Below are positions 23,142-31,918 of a stretch of 38,435 nt of DNA, one piece after another (the stretch's first letter is position 1; each line of letters starts with the position of its first letter). Source of the DNA: Rhodospirillales bacterium (GTDB lineage: Bacteria; Pseudomonadota; Alphaproteobacteria; Kiloniellales; JAKSDN01); the NCBI GenBank assembly GCA_029859805.1, contig JAOUCL010000013.1, positions 1 to 38,435 on the forward strand, written 5' to 3'. The notes below the pieces were generated by a model that had not been told where the DNA came from, searched no databases, and saw only the letters and a list, made by a program, of their open reading frames with translations. A program made the position numbers and the translations under genes.

Positions 23142-24173
23142 TCATGCGGCATGGGTCAAGGGGTCCAACATCAGATCGTCGGCGGCGCTTTCGGCTGGCC
23201 GCCGGCCAAGCCAAGTGGACCAGCCCAACTGCCCCGACCCACCCAGCTTCAGGGCCGGCACTTCCTCGCGCTTCAGGATCAGGTTGAGATCCCAGTTCAA
23301 CTCCTCCCCGGTATAGTTCCGCACCAGCGCGATCAGACGGCGCAGGCTGTCGCCTCCCGGCAGGAGGCGTTGATAATGGGTGAAATCCACAGGCCCCAGC
23401 ACGATTCGGAACTTCTGCTGGCAGCCCCAGACGCGCGCGCCGGCGATCGCAGTCAGGCCCAGCGTTCCGGTCTCCGGCGACTCGCCGAGCCGGCAGCGGC
23501 CGTTCTCCGGCAGGTCCATCCAGGCGCCGACGAACTCCTTGATGCGGGCGGGAAGCCTGAAGAAGTCCGCGATGATCGCCTGCAGGCCTTCGGCATGGCC
23601 GGTCGGGCAGGCCAGCCGGCCGGCGTAATACAGCTTGGCGAGGTCGGGCACTGCGTCGCGGTTGCGCAGGCTCTCCATGCCCAGACCGCACAGCGAGGCG
23701 AGGTAGACGCCGAACCAGTCACCGTCCGGCCGGTCGAAGCTGACCGTTGGTCGGGCGTTCGCCCAGGCGCGATAGAACAGCGTCAGCATGCGGTGGTGGA
23801 ACACGTCGAGGAAGCGGGCGAAAGTCGGGTCGTGAGCGTTTCGCATGCGGTCGTAGGCGTATTCCGTCAAATGGGTGGGCAGCGGTCCGTTGGGGCCCAA
23901 CAGCCCGAAAAAATAACCCGACAGCCGCGGCGGACGCCCGTTTTTGGCGAGCTCGAAGGAAGCCAGGGCCGAGGCCGCGAAGGCCAGGGACGGCTGCTGT
24001 CCCAAGCGGACGGGATCGTCCACCGGCCGCAGGGACCAACCGACCCGGGGCTTGTCGAGGTTCACGCATTCGAGATTGCGCACCGCCTGGAAGAAATCGT
24101 AGCGGTAGGGTTCCTGCTGCAGGGCCCGGCCGAGCCTTACAGCACGTGCCGCTGTCCGATCCTGGGCGACCAT
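23142..24173 (-). CDS. tssG: TssG (ImpH) baseplate wedge protein
   Basis: The 343-residue T6SS baseplate component that pairs with TssF. Family features seen: YRYDFFQAVRNLE near the N-terminus, GQQPSLAFAAS, LSGYFFGLLGPNGPLPTHLTEY, FLDVFHHRMLTLFYRAW, the Cys/Gly-rich middle (CGLGMESLRNRD), LPARIKEFVGAWMDLP and the C-terminal LVRNYTGEELNWDLNLIL. The ATG at 24173 lies inside tssF, giving a 37-bp overlap, so expression is coupled. Length and motifs are complete. Confidence 0.96.
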   Translation of the reverse strand: MVAQDRTAARAVRLGRALQQEPYRYDFFQAVRNLECVNLDKPRVGWSLRPVDDPVRLGQQPSLAFAASALASFELAKNGRPPRLSGYFFGLLGPNGPLPTHLTEYAYDRMRNAHDPTFARFLDVFHHRMLTLFYRAWANARPTVSFDRPDGDWFGVYLASLCGLGMESLRNRDAVPDLAKLYYAGRLACPTGHAEGLQAIIADFFRLPARIKEFVGAWMDLPENGRCRLGESPETGTLGLTAIAGARVWGCQQKFRIVLGPVDFTHYQRLLPGGDSLRRLIALVRNYTGEELNWDLNLILKREEVPALKLGGSGQLGWSTWLGRRPAESAADDLMLDPLTHAA

Positions 24174-26014
24174 CGCATGACCTCTCCGCGGTCCATGGAT
24201 TTCAGGACCGTTTCGGTGAATGAGTTTATGGAAACGTATCGCGCAAAGAACTGTTCGAGCACGACGCCGAGCAGAAAGATACCGGTTCCCTCGAAGGCCG
24301 ATTCGTCCAGGGTCACCGCGACCTCGAGCCCACGGGCGAAGGAGATCGGGCCGGATCCCAGGACACGCCGGTTGACCGGCCTCGAGGCCACCGAGACGAC
24401 CCCGTCGATCTGCTTCCTGATCGAGGCCTCGCTGGTCGCACCGTAGAGCGCCAACAGCTGTCGCAGCGCGCCGGCGCCCTGTTCCTGGTCCTGGTCCGTC
24501 AGCGACAGGTAGTTGAGCGAAAGATGGCTGATCAGCTGCCAGGCAACCTCGCGCTGGGCGTGCGAGGGCCGGGGCCTGGTGGGCCCGGCAAGACAGCGCA
24601 CCGAATCGACCGGCGCTCCCGATTCCATCGTGAAATCGGTCTTGCTCGCCCCCACCGGCATGTGCAGCGGCAAGTCCCGGTTGGTGCAGAGCGTCGTGAG
24701 CGCCAGCTGGCGGAGGTTGCCGCTGTAAGGCGCCTCGTTGGCATCGACCAGGGACACGAACACTTCGCTGCCGATGTAACTGGAGCGGGGACCCTGGCCA
24801 CGCTGTCGGGACGACAAGACGCGGGGCGTGCGATGCAGCGTGTAATAGGCCAGGTTTTCGCTGTAATCTGCCACGTCGCTCGTGCCGTAGAACGGCCGGA
24901 ACTCCTGCTTGTGGTCGGCGCTCGTCCCGAACCCCAGAACCTCCGTCAGAGCATAGACCTCGAAGTCCATCGGCCGGCTCCGGTCCGGGACGATGTGATG
25001 CTCGGTCTGCCTGTCGGTCAGGTGGATCCGGTCGGCACGCTTCTCGAACAGATTGATCGCCGGTGCGCAGAACAGGGCGAAGTGCGAGGCGTCGACCGTG
25101 TTGTCCAGAACCGGATCATTGCTGTTCAGCAGCACGAGGATGTCGAGCTCGTTGTCCGCGCAGCGGCGTACACCGGACCCCAAGCCGTTCAGTTCGACCA
25201 TCATGTAGCGCTCGGGAAAGGCAAAGTACTCCTGCAGGAAGCGATAGCCCTGGAACGAGCGCGGGCCGTAGGGCAGCAAGGCCTGTCCGTCGTCGAAGCC
25301 GAGCGGGCGGATGTTGGTCTTGGCGACCATCTCGCGCCATTTTCCCGACCCCTTCGCCGGCTGCAGAACGATCGCCAGCGGATTGGCGACCAGCTGCTCG
25401 AACAGACGCATGGGCAGTTCCTCGGTGCCCCGCAGATAGAGCTGCAGACTGTCCATCGGAAGCTGGTCGAAAGTCAGGCCCGCCGTGGTCCGAAAACGCC
25501 ATCGAAAACCGGCCTTCACCCCAGAAAGCTCGGTGATACCGAGCGCCGCCACCGCCGCCGTCGACCCCAGATATTCGGCTTCGACCAGTTCCAGCGGCCA
25601 GAGTGTCACGTCGTGCGCCGTGCGATAGTCGCAAGGGGTCTGGTCTCCCTTGCCCAGGCGAGAGCGCAGCACGCTGCCGCGCGGCACGACAAAGCCCTCG
25701 CCCAAAGCGCCCTCGGTCAGATCCGGCTGGAATTCGACCATGGCCATAGACGGCATCGGCGCAAGATAATGCGGGTAGACCATGTCGAGCAGGTGCTGGG
25801 TGAAGCGCGGAAACTCCGCGTCGACCTTCAACTGCACCCGCGCGGCCATGTAACCGAAGCCTTCCAGGAGCCGCTCGACATAGGGGTCGGCGCAATCGAA
25901 ACCCTCGAGCCCTAGCCGCGCAGCTATCTTCGGGTATTCCTTGGCGAACTCCCCGCACATTTCCCGAATGTGCTGGAGCTCGCGGTTGTAGTAGCGCAGC
26001 AGCCTGGGATCCAT
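24137..26014 (-). CDS. tssF: TssF (ImpG) baseplate wedge protein
   Basis: A 625-residue baseplate subunit. It starts MDPRLLRYYNRELQHIREM, with GEFAKEYPKIAARLGLEG and DPYVERLLEGFGYMAARVQL, the family hallmark. Further on are VYPHYLAPMPSMAMVEF, a central FDQLPMDSLQLYLRG, and the C-terminal LFLRT-free beta region ending GQRHVL. The ATG at 26014 shares one base with the tssE stop (TGATG), which fixes the start; the frame is open upstream only because of tssE's shadow. It works with TssG and TssE around the VgrG hub. Nothing unusual was noted. Confidence 0.97.
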   Translation of the reverse strand: MDPRLLRYYNRELQHIREMCGEFAKEYPKIAARLGLEGFDCADPYVERLLEGFGYMAARVQLKVDAEFPRFTQHLLDMVYPHYLAPMPSMAMVEFQPDLTEGALGEGFVVPRGSVLRSRLGKGDQTPCDYRTAHDVTLWPLELVEAEYLGSTAAVAALGITELSGVKAGFRWRFRTTAGLTFDQLPMDSLQLYLRGTEELPMRLFEQLVANPLAIVLQPAKGSGKWREMVAKTNIRPLGFDDGQALLPYGPRSFQGYRFLQEYFAFPERYMMVELNGLGSGVRRCADNELDILVLLNSNDPVLDNTVDASHFALFCAPAINLFEKRADRIHLTDRQTEHHIVPDRSRPMDFEVYALTEVLGFGTSADHKQEFRPFYGTSDVADYSENLAYYTLHRTPRVLSSRQRGQGPRSSYIGSEVFVSLVDANEAPYSGNLRQLALTTLCTNRDLPLHMPVGASKTDFTMESGAPVDSVRCLAGPTRPRPSHAQREVAWQLISHLSLNYLSLTDQDQEQGAGALRQLLALYGATSEASIRKQIDGVVSVASRPVNRRVLGSGPISFARGLEVAVTLDESAFEGTGIFLLGVVLEQFFARYVSINSFTETVLKSMDRGEVMRWSPRIGQRHVL

Positions 26015-26529
26015 CAGCCGGTTCCCGATGCGGTGGAGTCCGAGACGGAGAAACTGCCGGAGTCCAGATCGATCTCTGTCCTCAGGAAAAGGTGCAAGGG
26101 GACCGGCTGGGCCCACAGATCGCCTTCGATCTCGAAAGCCACGGCGTTGCGGTTCATCTGGTCGCTGGCGACCACGGAACGGACCTTGACCGTGTTGCGC
26201 AGAATGCGCGGCTCGAAGTCCCAGATCGCTTGGCGCAGCATGCGCTCCACCCCGGCCAGGTCTATACCCGAGGCGGCCTTGCCCGCCAGGTCCGGCAACC
26301 CGTAATTGATCACCGAATGGCTCACCAGGGGATACTCGTCCAAATCCTGGACCGTCTCGAGGTTGCTGGAGTTGAGCAGCCACGCGAGGTCGCGCTGGAC
26401 GCTCTCGCGCAGTTTGCGCATCGACAGGACCCGCTTTTCACGGGCTTCCTGCTGTTGGTCCGGCTCGTTGTCGGTCAACCGATCCAGGAGAGAGGGCTGC
26501 AGGCGTTCCTTTGGCGTCAGCTCCGCCAT
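26014..26529 (-). CDS. tssE: TssE (gp25-like) baseplate protein
   Basis: The 171-residue gp25-like T6SS baseplate protein. It opens MAELTPKERLQPSLLDRLTD, with LRESVQRDLAWLLNSSN, the YPLVSHSVINYGLPDLAG motif, and LRQAIWDFEPRILRNTVKV, the region of the conserved 'EPR' core of gp25. It ends with a short Ser/Thr-rich tail. The start at 26529 follows the tagJ stop (TAG) by one base and uses the G-rich end of tagJ as ribosome-binding site. A longer frame would add 20 Arg-rich residues that are the shadow of tagJ. Confidence 0.96.
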   Translation of the reverse strand: MAELTPKERLQPSLLDRLTDNEPDQQQEAREKRVLSMRKLRESVQRDLAWLLNSSNLETVQDLDEYPLVSHSVINYGLPDLAGKAASGIDLAGVERMLRQAIWDFEPRILRNTVKVRSVVASDQMNRNAVAFEIEGDLWAQPVPLHLFLRTEIDLDSGSFSVSDSTASGTG

Positions 26530-26530
26530 C

Positions 26531-27376
26531 CTAGTCCCCTGCGACCGGCTCGTCGGCCCCGGGCGCCGCCGCCGCCTCGCCCTGAGCATCCGTGTCGAGC
26601 GCGATCAGGCGGACATCCATCAGCGGATAATCGTCCGCGTCGGTGGTCAGTATCCGCTGCCCCATTCCAAGATAAACGCCCGATTCCGGCTCGAGCCACT
26701 CGGTCCTGCGGCTCATGCGGACCAGCATGTCGTCGCTGACCTCCGAGCCCGGGTAGCGGGTGGGGATCAGTCCGACCGTACCACCGCCGTTGGACCAGAT
26801 GAGCTGCGCCGGCGTCCAGACGAGATCGCGCAGGTCGACGGGCTCCTCGACGCGAATTTCCCGAATGCGCTCGAAGGGAACCCAATAGTAGGCGCCGTTG
26901 ACGACGACCTCCAGGACCGGGCCCAGCCGCTGATCGGCGTCGGCGATCCATTCGAAGGCCTGCCCGTCGATCGTGCCCGAGGTCGCCGGCGCCAGATCGA
27001 AGGCCTCGTCGCGCAACGCCTGCGCGCCGACGTGGTCGCCCTTGGCGGTCGGGCGCAGCGCCTCGATCAGGAGGGCCACCCATTTTTCCGGCTTGCCGAA
27101 CACCAAGGGAGTGCTATTGCCTGCGAAGATGTTCGCCCGAAGCACTTCGCAGCGCAGGGCCTCGCGATAGGTCTGAACCATGGCGAGCGTGCCGGCGTCG
27201 AGCTCGCCGGCCACCTTCAACTGCGTGGCGGCACGGTTCCAGTCGCCCAGGACGGCCAGCAACTGGAACAGGAAAACACGATGGCCCGCATTGGCGGGGT
27301 CCTTGCGCACCTGCTCCTGGAGCTGCGCCAGGGATTCGTCGAGACTGCCGTCGCGTAAACTCTGCTCCGCAAACAT
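26531..27376 (-). CDS. tagJ: TagJ (ImpE/SciE) T6SS accessory protein
   Basis: A 281-residue protein of the ImpE/TagJ family. In Pseudomonas TagJ binds the N-terminus of TssB and modulates ClpV action on the sheath. The N-terminal TPR-like helices are at 1-130 (LAQLQEQVRKDPANAGHRVFLFQLLAVLGDW). The C-terminal beta domain has FEWIADADQRLGPVLEVVVN, YYWVPFERIREIRVEEP, DLRDLVWTPAQLIW and LIPTRYPGSE, all typical. A GGGGAGGG ribosome-binding site lies six bases before the ATG. Its location between hcp and tssE is as in the rhizobial imp locus. Confidence 0.95.
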   Translation of the reverse strand: MFAEQSLRDGSLDESLAQLQEQVRKDPANAGHRVFLFQLLAVLGDWNRAATQLKVAGELDAGTLAMVQTYREALRCEVLRANIFAGNSTPLVFGKPEKWVALLIEALRPTAKGDHVGAQALRDEAFDLAPATSGTIDGQAFEWIADADQRLGPVLEVVVNGAYYWVPFERIREIRVEEPVDLRDLVWTPAQLIWSNGGGTVGLIPTRYPGSEVSDDMLVRMSRRTEWLEPESGVYLGMGQRILTTDADDYPLMDVRLIALDTDAQGEAAAAPGADEPVAGD

Positions 27377-27540
27377 GGCGAGCCCTCCCCAGGCTGTCGA
27401 TCATGCACGGCCGCGCCAAGCGCGCCACGCGATTCGGGAGTAACAGCAGCCGGCGGATGGGAGCCGGCGACGACCTCGGTCCTCGTACCGAACTCAAGCC
27501 GCCGGACTGCTGTTTGCCCCCAACGCACCGATCTTCGAGA

Positions 27541-27553
27541 ACGGCTTCGCCGT
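27541..27553 (-). terminator. short hairpin downstream of hcp
   Basis: ACGGC-TTC-GCCGT forms a perfect 5-bp stem 23 bp after the hcp stop, in the 200-bp gap before tagJ. It has no proper T-run, so it is at most an attenuator or an RNA-stabilising element that keeps hcp mRNA in excess over the downstream genes. Confidence 0.25.
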
Positions 27554-27576
27554 CCCCGCGACCGGTTATCATGTCT

Positions 27577-28062
27577 TCAAACCTCGACGTTCTCGGCGAT
27601 GTTCCAGCCCATCGGGATCGCTCCGCCGTCTTTCGACCCGTCGTCCTTTTGCGGCTGGTACTCGTACCCCACCTTGGCGAAGTTCAGGGTGCAGCTCTCC
27701 GTAAGGCGATCCTCGCCACCGCTGCCGCCGGTCGAGACCGAGGAAATGATCAGTTCCTCCAGCTTGATCTTGATGTACTCGAGCGGTTTTTCGCCGGCCT
27801 TGCGCACGGTCAGAAGCGCCTCCTTGAAGTGCTTGCCGTTGCAGCAGTACTTCAAGAGGTTGGGCGACGACTTGTCGACCCACTTCGTGATCGAGATGTC
27901 CTGGACGTTGACCTTGCCGGCGCCGCCGCCGCCGCCCATGTGGGTCGACCCGCTCTGCGACAGACCCCAACTCCACGCGAGTACGTCGATCTCACCCTTG
28001 TGGTCGGCGTCCCGCGACTCACCGTCCACACCATCGATCTTCAAGAACATGTCTACAGCCAT
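27577..28062 (-). CDS. hcp: Hcp (TssD) tube protein
   Basis: The 161-residue inner-tube protein, exported and stacked as hexameric rings inside the sheath. Family features: MAVDMFLKIDGVDGESRD at the start, IDVLAWSWGLSQSGS, the Gly-rich loop HMGGGGGAGKVNVQD, ISITKWVDKSSPNLLKYCCNG, FKEALLTVRKAG, and LTESCTLNFAKVGYEYQPQ. The C-terminus GAIPMGWNIAENVEV is also typical. A strong AAAGGA ribosome-binding site and untranslated gaps on both sides (135 and 200 bp) suggest separate high expression, perhaps from its own promoter. I found only a partial sigma-54-like GGGCACGG sequence without a matching -12 element. Confidence 0.97.
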   Translation of the reverse strand: MAVDMFLKIDGVDGESRDADHKGEIDVLAWSWGLSQSGSTHMGGGGGAGKVNVQDISITKWVDKSSPNLLKYCCNGKHFKEALLTVRKAGEKPLEYIKIKLEELIISSVSTGGSGGEDRLTESCTLNFAKVGYEYQPQKDDGSKDGGAIPMGWNIAENVEV

Positions 28063-28197
28063 CGCCCGTTCCTTTCCGGTTTCAAAGTATTGCGTAGCCT
28101 TCCTGTTGGTCCTGCGGCTTACCTAAAGTTTCCGTGCCCCTCTGTTCGCCGCCGCCCGGGTCTAACTTTTTCGGGCAGGGCTACCCTCGACCGACCG

Positions 28198-29694
28198 TCA
28201 AGCGGCCTTGGCCGAGGGCAATTTCGAGACCAACCGTAACGACACCGTGAGCCCCTCAAGTTGATAATGAGGCCTGAGATAGAATCTCGAGGTGTAGTAG
28301 CCAGGATTGCCCTCGACCTCCTCGACGACCACCTCAGCCGCGGCAAGCGGCTTCCGGGCCTTCGTGTCCTCGCTCGAATTGGCCGGATCGCCGTCCACGT
28401 AGTTAAGGATCCAGTTGTTGAGCCAGGTCTGCATATCGGCACGTTCTTTGAACGAGCCGATCTTGTCCCGGACGATGCACTTGAGGTAGTGAGCGAAGCG
28501 GCAGGTCGCAAAAAGATACGGCAGTCGCGCCGCCAGGTTCGCATTGGACGTGGCGTCCGGGTCGTCGTACTCCGCCGGCTTCTGTAGCGACTGGGCGCCG
28601 ATGAACGCGGCAAAGTCGGAGTTCTTCTTGTGAATCAAGGGCATGAATCCGTTTTGCGCGAGCTCCGCCTCGCGCCGGTCGCTGATCGCGATCTCGGTCG
28701 GACACTTCATGTCGACGCCGCCGTCGTCGCTCGGGAAGGTGTGGGTCGGCAGACCCTCCACGGAGCCGCCGGATTCGATGCCCCGGATCCGCGAGCACCA
28801 GCCATACAGCTTGAACGACTTGTTGATGTTCGTCGCCATGGCATAGGCGGAGTTGGCCCAGGTGTACTTCTGGTGGTCGGCGCCCTCGGCATCTTCTTCG
28901 AAATCGAACTCCTCGACCGGGTCGGTCTTCGCGCCATAGGGCAATCGGGCCAGGAACCGCGGCATGGCGAACCCGATATAGCGGGAATCCTCTGATTCGC
29001 GCAACGAGCGCCAGGACGCGTACTCCGCCGTCTGGAAGATCTTGGTCAGATCCCGCGGGTTGGTCAGCTCCTGCCAGCTATCCATCTGCAGGAGCGAGGG
29101 CGCGGCTCCGGTGATGAAGGGCGCGTGGGCTGCGGCACAGACCTGGCCCATCTCGTTCAGGAGCTCGATGTCGGGCGGACTGTGATCGAAGTGGTAGTCG
29201 CCGACCAGACAGCCATAGGGCTCGCCGCCGAACTGGCCGTACTCCTCCTCGTAGACCTTCTTGAAGATCGGGCTCTGATCCCAAGCCGTGCCCTTGAACT
29301 TCTTCAAGGTCTTGTGCAGATCCTTCTTGGAGATGTTGAAGACGCGGATCTTGAGCATCTCGTCGGTTTCGGTGTTGTTGACCATGTAATGCAGGCCGCG
29401 CCAGGCACCTTCGAGCTTCTGGAAATCCTCGTGGTGCAGGATCAGGTTGACCTGCTCGGTCAGCTTCCGGTCGATCTCGGCGATGATCGCTTCGATCGAA
29501 TTTACGGTGTCGCTCGAAACCACCGTCGAATCGGCGAGGACGTATTCCGCCAGGGTCTGCACGGCGGTCTCGACCGCTTCCTTGGTGCGGTCCGACTTGG
29601 GCCGGAATTCCTTGGTCAGCAGCGTGCTGAATTCGTCGGCCTCGATCGTTTCGGCTTCGGCCTGCACTTGTTTTTCCGTATCAACGTCAGCCAT
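28198..29694 (-). CDS. tssC: TssC (VipB) sheath large subunit
   Basis: The canonical 498-residue large sheath subunit: FQKLEGAWRGLHYMVNNTET, PYGCLVGDYHFDHSPPDIEL, FAMPRFLARLPYGAKTDPVE, YTWANSAYAMATNINKSF, GFMPLIHKKNSDFAAFIGAQ and the complete C-terminal region (ARLPYLFATCRFAHYLKCIV through LEGLTVSLRLVSKLP). The start MADVDTEKQVQ at 29694 overlaps tssB by 8 bp; a longer frame adds 30 Arg-rich shadow residues. It is the comparison point for the shortened TssB-TssC fusion at 14547-16100, which ends just after the AQSLQKP position. Confidence 0.98.
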   Translation of the reverse strand: MADVDTEKQVQAEAETIEADEFSTLLTKEFRPKSDRTKEAVETAVQTLAEYVLADSTVVSSDTVNSIEAIIAEIDRKLTEQVNLILHHEDFQKLEGAWRGLHYMVNNTETDEMLKIRVFNISKKDLHKTLKKFKGTAWDQSPIFKKVYEEEYGQFGGEPYGCLVGDYHFDHSPPDIELLNEMGQVCAAAHAPFITGAAPSLLQMDSWQELTNPRDLTKIFQTAEYASWRSLRESEDSRYIGFAMPRFLARLPYGAKTDPVEEFDFEEDAEGADHQKYTWANSAYAMATNINKSFKLYGWCSRIRGIESGGSVEGLPTHTFPSDDGGVDMKCPTEIAISDRREAELAQNGFMPLIHKKNSDFAAFIGAQSLQKPAEYDDPDATSNANLAARLPYLFATCRFAHYLKCIVRDKIGSFKERADMQTWLNNWILNYVDGDPANSSEDTKARKPLAAAEVVVEEVEGNPGYYTSRFYLRPHYQLEGLTVSLRLVSKLPSAKAA

Positions 29695-30217
29695 CTGAAC
29701 CCTCCTCCGTCGCAGCCTCTTCTTCGGGCTTCGGCGCCGATACCAATGATTGCAGCAAGGCCGGATCCTGCATGACCTTGGCAATCAGCTCCTCGGCGCC
29801 GGTCTTGCCGTCCATATAGGTCACCAAGTTCGAAAGCTGGGTCCGTGCCTCGAGCAGCTTGCGCAGCGCCCCCACCTTGCGAGCTACGGCGGCGGGCGAG
29901 AAATCGTCCATGCTCTCGAAGGTGATGTCGAGATTCAGGTTGCCGTCGCCCGTCAGCGTATTTGGCACCTGAAAAGCGACACGAGGTTTCATCGCCTTCA
30001 AGCGGTCGTTGAAATTGTCGACGTCGATCTCCAGGGCCTTACGATCGGCGACGGCGGGCAGGGCCTCCTCCGGCTTGCCCGACAGATCGGCCAACACGCC
30101 CATCACGAAGGGCAGCTGGACCTTCTTTTCCGCGCCGTAGAGCTCTACGTCGTATTCGATCTGTACGCGCGGTGCTCGGTTCCGCGCTATGAACTTCTGA
30201 CTACTCTGCTTTGCCAT
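29687..30217 (-). CDS. tssB: TssB (VipA) sheath small subunit
   Basis: The 176-residue small sheath subunit: RVQIEYDVELYGAEKKVQLP, FVMGVLADLSG, ALEIDVDNFNDRLKAMKPRV, ITFESMDDFSPAAVARKVGA and LRKLLEARTQLSNLVTYMDG. The C-terminal tail is acidic (EEEAATEEGSDG). A perfect AAAGGAGG ribosome-binding site is eight bases upstream of the ATG. It overlaps tssC by 8 bp, so the two subunits are made in step. The N-terminal region is where TagJ binds in other species. Confidence 0.98.
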   Translation of the reverse strand: MAKQSSQKFIARNRAPRVQIEYDVELYGAEKKVQLPFVMGVLADLSGKPEEALPAVADRKALEIDVDNFNDRLKAMKPRVAFQVPNTLTGDGNLNLDITFESMDDFSPAAVARKVGALRKLLEARTQLSNLVTYMDGKTGAEELIAKVMQDPALLQSLVSAPKPEEEAATEEGSDG

Positions 30218-30305
30218 GTTGGCCGCCTCCTTTGTCTATGAGGCCGCGCGTCAAGCGGTCCCACCTTCCTGCCACTATCCGATTATCCAATTCCGAATCC
30301 TACTC

Positions 30306-31376
30306 CTAAACGTCGTCGCTGTCAGCGCCCCGGATGTTCTCGGCCTGCGCCACGCCGTCGGGAACCAAGTCGCGCAGGATTTCCATGAAGTCCTTCGACA
30401 CCAGCCGTCTGGCCCGCCGCAGGAGTACCGGAACCGGGCTGGAAGGCTCGTTGCGCTCGTAGTACTCGCAGATCTTGTCGAGCGCCCGGACCACATCGTC
30501 GCGGCTGGCGATCCGTCCACCCAGCGCAACCCCGGCCGCACCGCCCGAAGGCTCCGTGCCATCATCCATAGCGCCATTCCCGTCGGACTCTTGGCCATCC
30601 TGCGCCGCAGCCGGATCGCCCGCCCCGCGCTCCGACAGCTTCTCGCCGAGAACGCGCTGAGTGGCCTTGAGGATGTTTCTCAGGTCGGCCAAGTTCGGTG
30701 CATTTTCCGACCCGACCTTGTCGGTTACGAAGTTCTCGATCGTTTCGGCCCGTTCCTCTGCCTCCCTAGACGCCGCCGCAGTCGCCTGCAACCCCTCCAG
30801 TTCGCATTCCTTGAAGGCCGCGTTGATCGCCGACATTTCGGGCAGCTCGCCGCCCGAGGAGTCCGCCGGCGCGATTTCACCGTTGGCCACGGCGATGTCT
30901 CTGTAGCTGAACCGGCCAAAGCTTCGCGAGCTCACCAAGGGCGCCTCGCGCAGGGCACGCAGCACGGTATCCGCGTCGCACAGCGACATGATGGTGTTGA
31001 CCCGCAAGGTTGGATCGTTGTCGTCTTCCGGGTCCAGCTGCGGGTAGACCGTGTCCCAGTATCGTTCGAGAGTTTGGCCGATCAAATTCAAGCTGTCGTT
31101 CAGGCCGACTAGGCCTTCCGTATCCAGCTGTGCCCTGGTTAGGTAGCTCAGAACGCGCAGATCCTTGGTGCGCGAGAGCAGTTGGACCGCTTGTTCCTGT
31201 ACCTTTTGCCAGTTCGGGCCCTCTGCCGGCACGGTGGTGTCGCCCATCGTCTGCTCGGGCTTGCCCCGCGTCGCGCGTTCCAGTTCCCCGAACTCGGCGT
31301 CGTATTCGAGATCCTCGCCGCACGGAAGGTCCTCGGAGATCTCCTGAAGCAATGTTTCGACGTCGATCCGGGCCAT
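30306..31376 (-). CDS. tssA: TssA (ImpA N-terminal domain) assembly protein
   Basis: A 356-residue TssA. The ImpA N-terminal domain is at 1 to about 170: CGEDLEYDAEFGELERATRG, GPNWQKVQEQAVQLLSRTKD, LRVLSYLTRAQLDTEGLVGL, YWDTVYPQLDPEDDNDPTLR. An Ala/Glu-rich middle and an acidic linker follow. The short C-terminal domain has RDDVVRALDKICEYYERNEP and SPVPVLLRRARRLVSKDFME, as in the TssA type that binds the baseplate and distal sheath end. A GGAGG lies 11 bases before the ATG, inside the end of the preceding small frame. An 88-bp gap separates it from tssB. Confidence 0.96.
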   Translation of the reverse strand: MARIDVETLLQEISEDLPCGEDLEYDAEFGELERATRGKPEQTMGDTTVPAEGPNWQKVQEQAVQLLSRTKDLRVLSYLTRAQLDTEGLVGLNDSLNLIGQTLERYWDTVYPQLDPEDDNDPTLRVNTIMSLCDADTVLRALREAPLVSSRSFGRFSYRDIAVANGEIAPADSSGGELPEMSAINAAFKECELEGLQATAAASREAEERAETIENFVTDKVGSENAPNLADLRNILKATQRVLGEKLSERGAGDPAAAQDGQESDGNGAMDDGTEPSGGAAGVALGGRIASRDDVVRALDKICEYYERNEPSSPVPVLLRRARRLVSKDFMEILRDLVPDGVAQAENIRGADSDDV

Positions 31377-31379
31377 ACC

Positions 31380-31634
31380 CTATAGCACCTCCGACATTAC
31401 GGTCGCGCCGCGAACCCTATCGAGCCTGCCCTGAGCCGGGTGTGACATTTCCCACAGGCGTCCCGCGGCGCATCCGCCAAGGCCCTCGCCGTCGATCAGC
31501 TCCACGTTCGCGCCGGATGCGGCCTCGCGGGCGAGCGAACCGCCGGCTATCAACGGAGCCCACAGTCCTGCTTCTGTTGGCTGTGCTCCGGGCGCAACAT
31601 GCATTCGCCCGACCTCGGTGACACCAGGCACCAT
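31380..31634 (-). CDS. possible small protein preceding tssA
   Basis: An open frame of about 84 residues (from the ATG at 31634; an ATG two codons earlier abuts the G-run). It begins MVPGVTEVGRMHVAPGAQPT and ends GRLDRVRGATVMSEVL. GGGGG six bases upstream is a plausible ribosome-binding site, and the stop is three bases before the tssA ATG. Its internal codons lean to G/C at third positions but less clearly than the T6SS genes. No family is recognised and no signal peptide is seen. It could equally be a leader region of tssA. Confidence 0.4.
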   Translation of the reverse strand: MVPGVTEVGRMHVAPGAQPTEAGLWAPLIAGGSLAREAASGANVELIDGEGLGGCAAGRLWEMSHPAQGRLDRVRGATVMSEVL

Positions 31635-31665
31635 ACCCATCCCCCAATATAACGGTACGGTTCGC

Positions 31666-31683
31666 GCAAGCTGTGACGCTTGC
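31666..31683. promoter_or_regulatory. inverted repeat GCAAGC-N6-GCTTGC, possible operator
   Basis: Perfect 6-bp arms around TGTGAC, 32 bp upstream of the ATG at 31634 on the - strand. The position would suit a regulator of the core tss operon. The protein that would bind is unknown. Confidence 0.3.
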
Positions 31684-31918
31684 CACGCAGAAGATTACTA
31701 ACATCTACCGGATCAAATTCTTGCCCTCCCTGAGCCGTCCGATCCTCTGGGCGCCATTATTTGAACTTCGGACTGCGCCCGATTTGTCCATTATGTTCCC
31801 ACACTTCCCGGCTAGTCCGCAAGCTGATTTAACTTAACGCCCGGTTTTTGTTGTGGAATTAGTCGGCCATTTGGGTGATTGGGCGCGAATACGCTGATCG
31901 GGCAAGAATTACGATCGG

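Noticed and set aside
28120-28190. Sigma-54 promoter upstream of hcp (GGGCACGG)
   Set aside because: The -24-like half is present, but no GC element lies at the required spacing.
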